Source: Bacillota bacterium (GTDB lineage: Bacteria; Bacillota; Clostridia; Oscillospirales; Acutalibacteraceae). Taken from it: a stretch of DNA of 64,000 nt. The stretch covers positions 62,001 to 126,000 of the forward strand of contig JAEWYE010000076.1 of NCBI GenBank assembly GCA_023458755.1. The letters are read 5' to 3'. The position numbers were made by a program, and so were the translations under genes. The notes beneath the pieces are model-generated. The model made no database searches. It saw only the letters and a list, made by a program, of their open reading frames with translations, and had not been told where the DNA came from. Shown piece by piece: positions 33,652 through 42,500 of this stretch. How positions within the stretch are numbered: position 1 is the stretch's first letter; the number at the start of each line of letters is the position of its first letter.

Positions 33652-33849
33652 ATGGAAAATACAAGAGTTGCTGTCCATAACAGTAATATACCGCCCGGCG
33701 CTTCCGGGCGCAGTCGTTTAGATAAAACATCTACCTATAAGGTGGACGGTAAGACTTTCATTGTCGAACCTGTTTTTAAAACAGAAGGGCATGACACACT
33801 GGGAACCATTTTAATAAGACTGATGAGAGCCGACGCAGATCGGCTTTGA
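33652..33849 (+). CDS. tnpW: TnpW-like transposon protein
   Basis: A 65-residue protein, ATG 33652 behind acggaggc. The segment TYKVDGKTFIVEPVF followed by a C-terminal helix GTILIRLMRAD is the TnpW pattern, a small protein carried next to large serine recombinases in Tn4451-type and related elements. Its function is not established. It is 97 bases upstream of the recombinase gene. Confidence 0.7.
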   Translation: MENTRVAVHNSNIPPGASGRSRLDKTSTYKVDGKTFIVEPVFKTEGHDTLGTILIRLMRADADRL

Positions 33850-33946
33850 GCATAAGTGACAACACGGCAAGCGTGACAATCGGCGGTCGATATGGTATAC
33901 CTTATCCTGTAAATACTGCTTATTTGACTGCCGGAAAGGGGGATTT

Positions 33947-35656
33947 ATGAAACAGTCAAACAAGAGAAAAAATCGGGAAGACACAGCCCTTCTTTATGAG
34001 CGGCTGTCACGCGATGATAATCTTGAGGGCGAAAGCTACAGCATTAGCAATCAGAAAAAACTATTAATAAAGGTTGCCAAAGAAAAGGGATATACCAACC
34101 TTGTCCACTTCTCGGACGATGGCATTTCCGGAGTCACAATGGAGCGGCCCGGTTTTGTTGCAATGATTCAAGAGCTTGAGGAAGGCCACGCGGCGGCTGT
34201 TTTCGTAAAGGATATGTCACGCTTGGGCAGAAACTACATTGAGGTTGGAAAACTTACGGAGGAATTCCTCCCTGATCATGACATCAGGCTTGTTGCGGTC
34301 TCAGACAATGTGGACACCGCCGAGGGAGAAAATGAACTGACACCGATCCGCAATCTGTTCAACGAGTGGTATGCCCGTGATATCAGCAAAAAACGGCGTA
34401 TCAGCAATAAGATCAAAGGAAATGCCGGAGAACCAATGGGACAGCCACCTTACGGTTACATCAAGGACCCGGACAATCCAAAACGCTGGATTGTGGACGA
34501 GGAAGCCGCCGTTGTCGTTCGCCGCATTTATCAAATGACGCTAGACGGCTTTGGTCCGGAACAGATCGCCGCCGCACTGGAAAGGGACAGTATCCTGACC
34601 CCAATATCTTATTGGCAGACACGAGGTGTCAACCGCCCTGGTAAGCATAAAGATGCACCGCCCACGAAGTGGAACAGTTCAACCATTACCAAGATTCTTT
34701 CCTTGCAGGAGTATTGCGGGGACGTTCTCAACTTCAAGACGTACAGCAAATCTTACAAGAATAAGAAACGGATTGATAACGACCGTGACAATTGGGTTAT
34801 CTTTAAGGATGTGCACGACCCGGTCGTTGACCGTGCTTCATGGGAAAAAGTACAGCAGAAGCGGGGTAAAATCCGTAAGCGGAAAACTAATGAAGGAGAC
34901 ACCAATATGTTCTCCGGTTTGCTAGTCTGTGCCGACTGCGGACACAATCTGCATTATCACTTCAATCAGGGCAATCCGGATATCAAGTATTTTAATTGTT
35001 CCAACTACAAAGGAAATCGGGGCACTTGCACCTCTACTCATTACATCCGTGTTGACTTTCTGGAACAGGTCGTGTTGGGAGAAATCCGCAGGCTCACAAA
35101 ATTTGCGAGCAAGTATGAGGATGAATTCGTCAAAGCGGTTATGGGACATTCTCAGCAGGCGGTAGAGCTTGAACGGCAAAAGAAACAAAGGGAATGCAAT
35201 TCTCTTTTGGCCCGCGATAAAGAGATCGACCGGCTGTTTGATCGAATGTATGAGGATAACGTGGCCGGTAAAATTTCCGACGAACGGTTTTCAAAAATGA
35301 CTAAGCAATATGAGGACGAGCAGAGCGGATTGGCAGGGCGGATAAAAACGCTCAGGACCGAGCTTGACAAGGAAAGCCGTCGGACGGTAGGCACGGATAT
35401 GTTTATTGCCACCGTGCGCAAATATACCAGAGCCAGAAAGCTCACGCCGCGTATGCTGAATGAGCTGATCGATCACATTGAAGTCCATCAGGCCGAAAAG
35501 GTGAACGGCGTATACGTCCAGAAGCTGACCATTCATTATAATTGTATCGGCTCCATTGAAATACCAGATGTTTCATCTTTGCCGGAACCGGATGTTCTGA
35601 TACAGACAAGAAAAGGAGTAGCCGTAAGCTACTCCCAAGCGCAGATGGCAGGATAA
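33947..35656 (+). CDS. Large serine recombinase (TnpX-like)
   Basis: A 569-residue site-specific recombinase that excises and integrates the element. Catalytic Ser21 is in ALLYERLSRDD; the resolvase domain continues with VKDMSRLGRNYIEVG and VDTAEGENELTP. A recombinase domain follows (about 165-300), then a zinc ribbon (CADCGHNLHYHFN ... FNCSNYKGNRGTC), a coiled coil (about 400-480) and a C-terminal tail. ATG 33947 follows aaaggggga. All key parts are intact, so the enzyme may be active. It is the last element gene; the tRNA-fMet terminator begins four bases after the stop. Confidence 0.93.
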   Translation: MKQSNKRKNREDTALLYERLSRDDNLEGESYSISNQKKLLIKVAKEKGYTNLVHFSDDGISGVTMERPGFVAMIQELEEGHAAAVFVKDMSRLGRNYIEVGKLTEEFLPDHDIRLVAVSDNVDTAEGENELTPIRNLFNEWYARDISKKRRISNKIKGNAGEPMGQPPYGYIKDPDNPKRWIVDEEAAVVVRRIYQMTLDGFGPEQIAAALERDSILTPISYWQTRGVNRPGKHKDAPPTKWNSSTITKILSLQEYCGDVLNFKTYSKSYKNKKRIDNDRDNWVIFKDVHDPVVDRASWEKVQQKRGKIRKRKTNEGDTNMFSGLLVCADCGHNLHYHFNQGNPDIKYFNCSNYKGNRGTCTSTHYIRVDFLEQVVLGEIRRLTKFASKYEDEFVKAVMGHSQQAVELERQKKQRECNSLLARDKEIDRLFDRMYEDNVAGKISDERFSKMTKQYEDEQSGLAGRIKTLRTELDKESRRTVGTDMFIATVRKYTRARKLTPRMLNELIDHIEVHQAEKVNGVYVQKLTIHYNCIGSIEIPDVSSLPEPDVLIQTRKGVAVSYSQAQMAG

Positions 35657-35660
35657 TCAC

Positions 35661-35713
35661 ATAAAAAAGCGAGTGCCCTTACGGCATTTTCAAATGCTAT
35701 AAGAACACTCGGC
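35661..35713 (-). terminator. Terminator of the tRNA-fMet gene
   Basis: On the minus strand CGAGTG...CACTCG with an inner cttat-gcatt/aatgc-gtaag stem, followed by CTTTTTTAT, immediately downstream of the tRNA. Confidence 0.8.
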
Positions 35714-35714
35714 A

Positions 35715-35791
<77 letters not shown>

Positions 35792-35828
35792 ATATTTCAT
35801 TTAGCATCTTCTTTTCGAGTGCTAGAAT

Positions 35829-35857
35829 ATTATAGCGCAAGTTTTTAAGAAAAGCAA
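35829..35857 (-). promoter_or_regulatory. Promoter of tRNA-fMet
   Basis: TTGCTT, 17 bases, TATAAT on the minus strand, 37 bases before the tRNA. Confidence 0.65.
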
Positions 35858-35948
35858 GTGTTTTTTATAATTTGCACGCATCTTGTCTATAACCTACAGT
35901 TTTCTTATGAGTATGGATGTTTTTGCATACAAGTTTAATGTATGCATC

Positions 35949-37007
35949 TTATTGCTTATTATTCTTGTCCTTTTTTAAAACTACAAAGGCCAAAATACCG
36001 ACCAGCATGCACAAACCGGCAGCCAGCATTCCCACCATGTATGCTGGCATCTGATTTCCGACTATATACAAATTCCGGTCACCTTGATTTGCCGCTTCCT
36101 TGGTTTGCGGGGCACTGACTGCTGACAAAGCTGAGGCGGATCGTGTTCCTGATTGCACCGCCTGTTTCTTCGACGAAATGTCTGAAGATACACTGCCGGT
36201 TCTGCCTTGACTGCCGGATGCTTCTGCGGTCAATTTTGCTGCCCGGCTGACTGTAACAAAATACTGCGATTTTGATTTTTTGTCTGCTGAAGTTACCGTG
36301 ATCGTAATTATGGTATTTGTGCCGGCTTTTCCAAGCGTTTTGCGGTTAATCGATACTATTCCTCCTTCAGCAGCGGATGCGTGAAATTCAATTGTGGTAA
36401 CTGAACTGGGTAAGTTTAAATGATAGGCTGCGATATTCGGAGAAAAGCTCGGCTCCAGTGTACCTTGAAGTGGTTCCAAAGATGCAAGCAACGCTTTTGG
36501 AGAAAGAGGCGGTGCAATCTGCAGCTTTACTTCCCCACTGCATACCGTACTCAATTTGTGTATACCCCAATCCACCATTTGATCAATTTGCGCAGCAACA
36601 ATCGTTTCTCCGACTGTTGCTCCTTCTTGTACCGAAAAAACAAAGGTGATGCAATCGCCGAAAAGTTTTGGTGCTGTTTTACCGTCGCATGCGTATATTC
36701 CGATGATGTCATCACCCTGCACATGATACTGAAACGCATCTTGTTGTACTTGAGAGGATGTATCCGCTCTTTTAATAGTCATCTTGCTGCTGTCAAAATG
36801 GACGATAACGCGGAACGCCGCAATATTTTCTGCTAAGTCGTTCTCATTTGCATTTACCTTTATCCGTACCTCATCATTTGCAACAACCACGCTTTTATCC
36901 GCATAAAACGTAAAATACGGAACATCGGCGGCTGCGGCAGGAGGGGCGGCAAAAGAGCAGAATAAAAAAACGCAAAGCAAAAGGAAGCTGGCTATCGGTT
37001 TTTTCAT
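35949..37007 (-). CDS. Surface protein with cohesin-like and cadherin-like domains
   Basis: A 352-residue protein with ATG 37007 after aggggggtt. Signal peptide about 1-27 (AAPPAAAADVPY). Residues 30-165 resemble a cohesin-type beta sandwich (ANDEVRIKVNANEN, FRVIVHFDSSKMTIKRAD). Residues about 170-255 match the cadherin-like beta-sandwich repeat (GTLEPSFSPNIAAYHLNLPS). A Ser-rich linker follows, and residues 315-345 form a C-terminal membrane anchor with KKDKNNKQ inside. No sortase motif or dockerin is present. Likely a membrane-anchored adhesion or scaffold protein; a partner is not visible nearby. Confidence 0.72.
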   Translation of the reverse strand: MKKPIASFLLLCVFLFCSFAAPPAAAADVPYFTFYADKSVVVANDEVRIKVNANENDLAENIAAFRVIVHFDSSKMTIKRADTSSQVQQDAFQYHVQGDDIIGIYACDGKTAPKLFGDCITFVFSVQEGATVGETIVAAQIDQMVDWGIHKLSTVCSGEVKLQIAPPLSPKALLASLEPLQGTLEPSFSPNIAAYHLNLPSSVTTIEFHASAAEGGIVSINRKTLGKAGTNTIITITVTSADKKSKSQYFVTVSRAAKLTAEASGSQGRTGSVSSDISSKKQAVQSGTRSASALSAVSAPQTKEAANQGDRNLYIVGNQMPAYMVGMLAAGLCMLVGILAFVVLKKDKNNKQ

Positions 37008-37111
37008 CCTAACCCCCCTGTCCGACCTTGTTTTATGTCAAAAAATCCACGGAAATTCACGTACCATTATTTTGATTTTAGCACTTTCAATATTCCAATA
37101 CAAGTGGGATT

Positions 37112-38113
37112 CTACAATTTTATGCTTGTATAGGCAGAAATCACCCTGTCGCACCAGGCATCAAATTCCGGGTCGGGAATCCGGCATTCCGCATGGGACA
37201 TCACATATTCGATTGTACGCCGTACGCCTTGGTCGAAACGGACATCCGCGGTAAATCCCGGTACCAGGCGCTTGATCTTGCTGTTATCAAACACCACGGA
37301 GTTTGCCTTGTCGCCAAGCAGCTCTCCTTCAAATTTCGGATCGCACATTGCAAGGAAATCCGAAGCAATATGCACTTTCTTTATCTCGGCACCGAGTATT
37401 CCGGCAATGGTTTCACAAGCAGCATTCCATGTGACGGATTCATCCGAGGTGATGTGTACCGCCTCACCGATTGCGTGCGGATTATTCATAAGTCCGAGAA
37501 AGGCCTTTGCAAAATCTGTATTGTGCGTAAAAGTCCAAAGGGAAAGGCCGTCACCGTGCACAATAACCGGTTTTCCGCGGCGGATACGGTCAAGTACCTG
37601 CCAGCTGCCTTTACTGCCATGTACCGCTACCGGCACGGATGTATCCCCATAGGTGTGGCTAGGCCGCACAATGGTGACCGGGAACCCACTTTCACGGTAC
37701 GCAGTCATAAGCAGGTTCTCACAGGCAATTTTGTCACGGGAATACTGCCAGTACGGGTTCGCTAGCGGTGTGCTCTCAGTAATTCGATAATGGGACATCG
37801 GCTTTTGGTACGCGGATGCGGAGCTGATATAGATGTACTGGTTTGTTTTTCCCGAAAACAAACGAATATCACGTTCTGCCTGTGAAGGTACGAAACCGAT
37901 AAAATCCGCCACTACATCGAAGTGCATGCCATCCAGCAGGCGCCGCACCTGTTCTTCATCGTTGATATCCGCATGAATCACGCTTACGCCGTTCGGTACA
38001 TTCTGCGCCCGATTGCCGCGGTTCAGCAAAGTAAGGTCAATACCGCTGGCCTCCGCTAAATTTGTTATGGCCGTACTGATGGTTCCGGTTCCCCCGATGA
38101 ATAAAGCTTTCAT
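37112..38113 (-). CDS. Extended SDR, NAD-dependent epimerase/dehydratase-like
   Basis: A 333-residue Rossmann-fold protein. GGTGTIS at residues 7-13 binds the dinucleotide; an ADIND acidic segment and the catalytic YSRDK (YxxxK) are present; VTIVRPSHTYGD is the usual post-catalytic strand. The C-terminal part (DAWCDRV) is as in sugar-nucleotide epimerase-like proteins that lack close biochemical assignment. ATG 38113 follows aggagag. It is alone on the minus strand, divergent from marR. Substrate cannot be named. Confidence 0.8.
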   Translation of the reverse strand: MKALFIGGTGTISTAITNLAEASGIDLTLLNRGNRAQNVPNGVSVIHADINDEEQVRRLLDGMHFDVVADFIGFVPSQAERDIRLFSGKTNQYIYISSASAYQKPMSHYRITESTPLANPYWQYSRDKIACENLLMTAYRESGFPVTIVRPSHTYGDTSVPVAVHGSKGSWQVLDRIRRGKPVIVHGDGLSLWTFTHNTDFAKAFLGLMNNPHAIGEAVHITSDESVTWNAACETIAGILGAEIKKVHIASDFLAMCDPKFEGELLGDKANSVVFDNSKIKRLVPGFTADVRFDQGVRRTIEYVMSHAECRIPDPEFDAWCDRVISAYTSIKL

Positions 38114-38293
38114 AATTCTCTCTCCTTTGTAAATGGAAATTCTGTTGATACTATTTCACATCATGAATTGCATATATCTTACTATATATTTTATAAAATA
38201 TATCAAATAAAAGAGTAAAATGCCGAAATAATTTTTTATTCTCATTTTATTATCAAATTTATCGGTTTATCTGTTATTATATTTGCCATAATA

Positions 38294-38309
38294 AGTTAGG
38301 TGGCTAACT
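38294..38309. promoter_or_regulatory. Inverted repeat overlapping the marR ribosome site
   Basis: AGTTAG-GTGG-CTAACT, three bases before the marR ATG. Its spacer is the ribosome-binding sequence, so a bound regulator would block both transcription and translation initiation. Probable autoregulatory MarR site. Confidence 0.55.
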
Positions 38310-38311
38310 AA

Positions 38312-38761
38312 ATGAATTTAGACCTTGCCTTTTCAATTTTTATGACTTTCGGCGATATTGCAAAATATCAGGATAAGCGCTTGCTGGCAGCACTCTCCGG
38401 CATCAATGTCAATCCGGCTCAATATATTTATTTGTTTACAATCTGTGAAAACAGAGAAATGAATGTAAGCGAACTTGCACAAGTTTTGCACGTAGAAAAT
38501 TCCACTGCATCCGTCACAATTAAGCGGATGGAAACAGCCGGTCTGGTCACACGGAAGGTTGACAAGTATGACAGCCGCATGATGCGTGTTTCGGCAACAG
38601 CCCTCGGATTAGAACAATTTAATCTGGCAAAACTAATTATTACCGATTATATCGGACAGATCTTCGGCGGCTTTTCCAATGATGAAATCAACGACTTCTA
38701 TCATACGCTGACAAAAGTGTGCGAAAACATCCAGCACTACAGCCCGAAAAAACTCACATAA
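38312..38761 (+). CDS. MarR-family regulator
   Basis: A 149-residue winged-helix protein. MNVSELAQVLHVENSTASVT is the DNA-recognition helix-turn-helix, and KVDKYDSRMMRVSATALG forms the wing with the conserved D-x-R. The N- and C-terminal helices make the dimer interface. It sits 59 bases before the CrtO-like gene on the same strand, which it may control together with itself via the repeat over its own start. Confidence 0.88.
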   Translation: MNLDLAFSIFMTFGDIAKYQDKRLLAALSGINVNPAQYIYLFTICENREMNVSELAQVLHVENSTASVTIKRMETAGLVTRKVDKYDSRMMRVSATALGLEQFNLAKLIITDYIGQIFGGFSNDEINDFYHTLTKVCENIQHYSPKKLT

Positions 38762-38820
38762 TGAACTGCCGGCTTGCCAAACGTCCGTACAAGGTGCATC
38801 AACAGAGAGAGGAAAACGAT

Positions 38821-39336
38821 ATGATTAAATTTTCATCTGGATTGGATATGTTTCTTTGGAATCTGTTTCTGGTAGGCTTATGGCATGCAATCATATTCGT
38901 TGCCACCATAAAGTTTCCGACATCTACATTTGACGTATCAAAAGAGATGTATTCGCCAAAATCATGGGAACACAGCGGAAGATTTTACAAGGATAAATTA
39001 AAAATCAATATCTGGAAGGACAGAATTCCACAATTCGTGGGAAAAGACGGATTTTCAAAACGTCATTTGACGGATGTTTCTATCGAGTATCTGGATGAAT
39101 TTATCATGGAGACCTGCCGCGGTGAATGGTCACACCGAAAAAGCTGTCTGAGCATTATTATCACGATGCTAATTAATCCGCTTCTGATCGGACTTTTCTT
39201 TTCCTTTCTGATTATACTCGCAAATGTTCCGTGTTTGATGATTCAACGGTACAACCGTTTTCGCCTGCAGACTCTGCGCAAACGCCGCCTGCGTGAAATT
39301 AACGCGGCTCGTGTATCGGGCACTGTTACCGCATAA
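38821..39336 (+). CDS. CrtO-like glycosyl-diaponeurosporenoate acyltransferase family protein
   Basis: A 171-residue protein. ATG 38821 is chosen for agagagagg just before it; longer frames run back into marR. Two membrane segments (about 8-28 and 113-135). The conserved family pattern is visible: WEHSGRFYKDKLKINIWKDR, then SKRHL, then ETCRGEWSH, and ANVPCLMIQRYNRFRL near the end, as in the staphylococcal staphyloxanthin acyltransferase CrtO. No carotenoid genes are in the window, so it probably acylates another membrane glycolipid or is an orphan. Assignment is at family level only. Confidence 0.75.
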   Translation: MIKFSSGLDMFLWNLFLVGLWHAIIFVATIKFPTSTFDVSKEMYSPKSWEHSGRFYKDKLKINIWKDRIPQFVGKDGFSKRHLTDVSIEYLDEFIMETCRGEWSHRKSCLSIIITMLINPLLIGLFFSFLIILANVPCLMIQRYNRFRLQTLRKRRLREINAARVSGTVTA

Positions 39337-39359
39337 AACCAATAAGCAGAACTTTACAC

Positions 39360-39406
39360 AAAAACCGGCAGTCCATGTTCCATCGAACAACGGAATGCCG
39401 GTTTTT
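39360..39406. terminator. Bidirectional terminator
   Basis: AAAAACCGGCA pairs with TGCCGGTTTTT between the convergent acyltransferase and MATE genes. Confidence 0.8.
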
Positions 39407-39408
39407 CT

Positions 39409-40806
39409 TTATGCTTTACTATGTTCTTTGGCCTGCAGTTCACCGTCAAAATGTATAGTAGAAACCCACCGAACACGAAGGATCAAAACAGTTGTAATGA
39501 CTGCCGCCAGATAATTGGAAAACAAATTGCCCCAAAACACGGAATATACCCCGAGGAACCGCTCGGTACCAAGAATAAACAGATACCGCAATAACCAGAT
39601 GCGAAGCACACCGGTAATGAGCGGAACCTTGGTGCGTCCCAGACCGACAAACGCGCCCTGCTCAATCATACAAATTCCGAATCCAACCACGGAATAGGTG
39701 TAAATATGCAGCGCCTTATTGGCAATAGCCAATACATTCGGCTGCCTAGTAAACAGCACCGTAAGATAAGGTGAAAGCGGAACAACAATCGCAATAATCA
39801 GCACTGCGGTTATTGCGCTGAACACGCAGCCGATTTTACAGCAAAGCTTTGCCCGCGCGCCTCTCCCCGCACCGACGTTCATACTCACCATGGTCGTGAC
39901 CGCTGAACCGAACGCCGAAGGCAGAATGAAGCAAACCGTTGTAATGTTATTAGCGATGCCTTGTCCGTTCAATACAATCGTCCCGTATTTTTGAACCTCG
40001 TTGTTAATGAGGAAAAATCCGACATTCAGCATCACACTGGTCAGCATGGAGGGAATTCCCAACTGAATGAGCTGCCGGAGCACTGTTTTATCAAACCGGA
40101 ACCCAGTTAACTCCAGCTTGTCGTCCCCGTTCTTTACAAAAAGCTCATAGAACATCCAAACGCAAATTAAAATATTTGCACACAGGGAGGACAGGACACA
40201 TCCGACAATACCCAAACGCAGAAAAACAATAAAAACGGTATTGAACGTAATTTTAAGTCCAAGCAGAATAATCATCCGGATAAAGGTTGCCTCCGGCTTT
40301 CCTCCCGCATTTTTAATTGCGTTATAGATTGCCTCTAAAAATTCAAAAGGCAAAATCAAAGAATACAGACTGATATATAGAAATACATTGTGTGAAATTT
40401 CTTTGGGGACCGCGTGAGAAACTGGAAGCGCAAACAGCACCATGAGCGGCGCGATTGCGATACCGAGCAAAAAAGCGAATACCACAACCTGCAAACTGAC
40501 ATGCTTTGCCTCTTTGAATGCACCGCGCCCGTTCATCTGCCCAATAAGTGCCATAGCCGCCACACCCAGCCCCTGTGACAAAGCAATCGCGATATTCAAA
40601 ATTGGCTGACAATAAGTAACCGCGCTTGCTACCAGCGTACCGGAAACATTGTTGATAAACAAACCGTCCGAAAGCGGCATGAGTGATTGTACCAAACCTA
40701 GCATTAAAGTCGGTAAAGAAAGAAACATCAAAGTTTTCGGAATACTGCCGTTCAAAATGATTTCGCGGCGCTTCTCCGTGCTTTGATGCATAAAATCGAA
40801 ATGCAT
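39409..40806 (-). CDS. MATE-family efflux protein
   Basis: A 465-residue multidrug/oligosaccharidyl-lipid/polysaccharide-type exporter with about 12 segments in two halves. The opening IPKTLMFLSLPTLMLGLVQS and ISQGLGVAAMALIGQMNG match NorM/DinF-like MATE proteins; the second half repeats LRQLIQLGIPSMLTS. ATG 40806 is used; ATG 40791 is an alternative. It probably exchanges cations for drugs, with substrate unknown. It is convergent with the acyltransferase gene. Confidence 0.88.
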   Translation of the reverse strand: MHFDFMHQSTEKRREIILNGSIPKTLMFLSLPTLMLGLVQSLMPLSDGLFINNVSGTLVASAVTYCQPILNIAIALSQGLGVAAMALIGQMNGRGAFKEAKHVSLQVVVFAFLLGIAIAPLMVLFALPVSHAVPKEISHNVFLYISLYSLILPFEFLEAIYNAIKNAGGKPEATFIRMIILLGLKITFNTVFIVFLRLGIVGCVLSSLCANILICVWMFYELFVKNGDDKLELTGFRFDKTVLRQLIQLGIPSMLTSVMLNVGFFLINNEVQKYGTIVLNGQGIANNITTVCFILPSAFGSAVTTMVSMNVGAGRGARAKLCCKIGCVFSAITAVLIIAIVVPLSPYLTVLFTRQPNVLAIANKALHIYTYSVVGFGICMIEQGAFVGLGRTKVPLITGVLRIWLLRYLFILGTERFLGVYSVFWGNLFSNYLAAVITTVLILRVRWVSTIHFDGELQAKEHSKA

Positions 40807-40944
40807 TGAAGATATCCAGCTTTCAAAAAGATAGAAAAATGGTGCAGTCGAAACAGCAACGCAAGGTGGTCCGCCCGACCGAACAGAATCTATTATACAG
40901 GATTTCCCTGCATCTTGTATTTCTTTTCGACATTATTTTCATTC

Positions 40945-41385
40945 TTAAGTTTCCTGTTTTTCCAGTATGCCGCGCAAGGCATTCTCAAAAGCTTCGTCAT
41001 TTGCTTTGGAACGCTTATGCATTTTTCCCGCTTTTCCGCCCGCGCGGCGGATTTTTTGCCCCAAATGCCGTTCAAACAGCAGTTGGTTCATATTGCTGTC
41101 ATCATAGACCATCCCGTTTTGATTGAGCGCTTTTGCACCGCGTCCCAACGCCATAGCCGCCACCCCGAAGTCCTGCGTGACAACGATGTCGCCCGGCTGA
41201 ACCAAGTTTACTAGGCGGATATCGGCGCTGTCTTTGCCTTTATCCACCGTGATGACGGTGCTGTATCCGTCACAGAATTCATGGCTGGTATCCAGAAGCA
41301 TGGTTACGGGAATATGAAACTTTTTTGCCTGCCGAACAATGATTTCTTTAACCGGGCAGGCATCGGCATCCACTAATATTTGCAT
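40945..41385 (-). CDS. YaiI/YqxD family (DUF188) protein
   Basis: A 146-residue protein opening with MQILVDADACPVKEIIVRQA, the hallmark of this family, which has a PIN-like arrangement of aspartates. GDIVVTQDFGVAAMALGRGA and the basic tail GGKAGKMHKRSKAND are also typical. The family is widespread and functionally uncharacterised. It is monocistronic here, in front of a 390-base non-coding stretch. Confidence 0.92.
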   Translation of the reverse strand: MQILVDADACPVKEIIVRQAKKFHIPVTMLLDTSHEFCDGYSTVITVDKGKDSADIRLVNLVQPGDIVVTQDFGVAAMALGRGAKALNQNGMVYDDSNMNQLLFERHLGQKIRRAGGKAGKMHKRSKANDEAFENALRGILEKQET

Positions 41386-41712
41386 AACGGCCTCGTTTTT
41401 GTTTATTTAATGTCTACTGAATAAACTTTTAGAATGTTTTCACACTCTACTCAACTATTGCGCGCTACCGCGCGCCAACTGAGGAAGTGAGGGCGGCAAA
41501 AATCCGCCCTTTTCGCTCCGCTGGGGCGCAAGGTTGTGAACGCTTTTCCGCAAACATCTTGCATTTTTTGTAGATCATTTAAGCCATAATTTTTTTGATT
41601 TCTCGTACTATCTAATAAATTCTCTCGTATGCCAGTTATTCAGTAAGCTTTATTTAGGCATAAGCGCAGAGTTCTCATACCATTTGATTATACATCTTCG
41701 CACTGCAGAATG
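41386..41712. other. Non-coding stretch
   Basis: No gene is supported. It holds the palindrome cgcgctaccgcgcg and a GGGCGG-CCGCCC hairpin followed by TTTT (41491-41514) on the plus strand. Confidence 0.5.
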
Positions 41713-41746
41713 CAAAAATGGAACGGATCAAAAATCCGTTCCATTA
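41713..41746 (-). terminator. Terminator of the glutamate synthase operon
   Basis: Minus strand AATGGAACGGAT-TTTTG-ATCCGTTCCATTTTT, 32 bases after the stop of the last gene. Confidence 0.8.
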
Positions 41747-41777
41747 TCAATTTAAAAGCTATAGAATTCCATATTCA

Positions 41778-42500
41778 TCAATTCTGCGTATACAGTGCTT
41801 TGTATGGATTCTTTGTATTGGGGCTCAGCACAAAGAACTGCTTACTGAGGATTTCATCTTTGCTTACACCAAAATGCTCGCAGAAATCATCCAGATATGC
41901 GTCGATTTTACTCATATCCTCGTCGGTTGCTTTTTCCGCTACCACCTGCACCGGCAGATCTGTCGGAAGTTCTTCACAGCGCAGATACATTTTGCCGCCA
42001 TGCATACCGGTACCGCAGCCGTTGCCAACCACCGTTTTTTTCTCGGTATTCAATCCGAGCACAACAATGGTACCGCCAGCCTGATATTCACCCAAAAAAC
42101 TGCCTGCCGAACCGCCGATCATGACAAGCGGCTGATGGGTTTGGTACGCTTTCATGTGAATACCCGCGCGGTATCCGGCATTTCCTTGAATCAAAATTTT
42201 CCCGCCGCGCATACCGTATCCGGTCGCGTCGCCGCAGGAACCGTGGATGATAATTTCACCCTCATTCATGGTGTCGCCGGTGGCGTCCTGCGCATTGCCC
42301 TTTACGGTAATGGAGGCACCGTCCAGATAGGCACCCAGCGCGTTGCCGGGAACACCGTTAATTTCAACCTGTTTCTTCGCCATTCCACTGCAAATATAAC
42401 GCTGCCCCATGCAGTTTTCAATGGTAACGGTTTGGTCCGTAGTGGCTCTCAATTGATCGTTGAGCACTTGAAAGTGCATGTCTTCAGCATTGATTTTCAT
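41778..42500 (-). CDS. gltB3: Glutamate synthase GXGXG-domain subunit
   Basis: A 240-residue protein made of the right-handed beta-helix seen at the C-terminus of large bacterial glutamate synthases. The GXGXG-type turns are visible (GDATGYGMRGGKILIQGNAG, GNGCGTGMHGGKMYLR). It is encoded separately here, as in archaeal-type split enzymes. ATG 42500 overlaps the preceding stop by four bases. It is the last gene of the operon. The structural role is to connect the glutaminase and synthase domains. Confidence 0.9.
   Translation of the reverse strand: MKINAEDMHFQVLNDQLRATTDQTVTIENCMGQRYICSGMAKKQVEINGVPGNALGAYLDGASITVKGNAQDATGDTMNEGEIIIHGSCGDATGYGMRGGKILIQGNAGYRAGIHMKAYQTHQPLVMIGGSAGSFLGEYQAGGTIVVLGLNTEKKTVVGNGCGTGMHGGKMYLRCEELPTDLPVQVVAEKATDEDMSKIDAYLDDFCEHFGVSKDEILSKQFFVLSPNTKNPYKALYTQN

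Noticed and set aside
33155..33730. 191-residue minus-strand frame opposite the tnpW leader
   Set aside because: It crosses the attenuator hairpin and tnpW and has no family features; an effect of high GC.
35919..35945. gcatac/gtatgc inverted repeat between the cohesin-like gene and tRNA-fMet
   Set aside because: Arms are short and no T tract follows on the gene's strand, so it is not called as a terminator.
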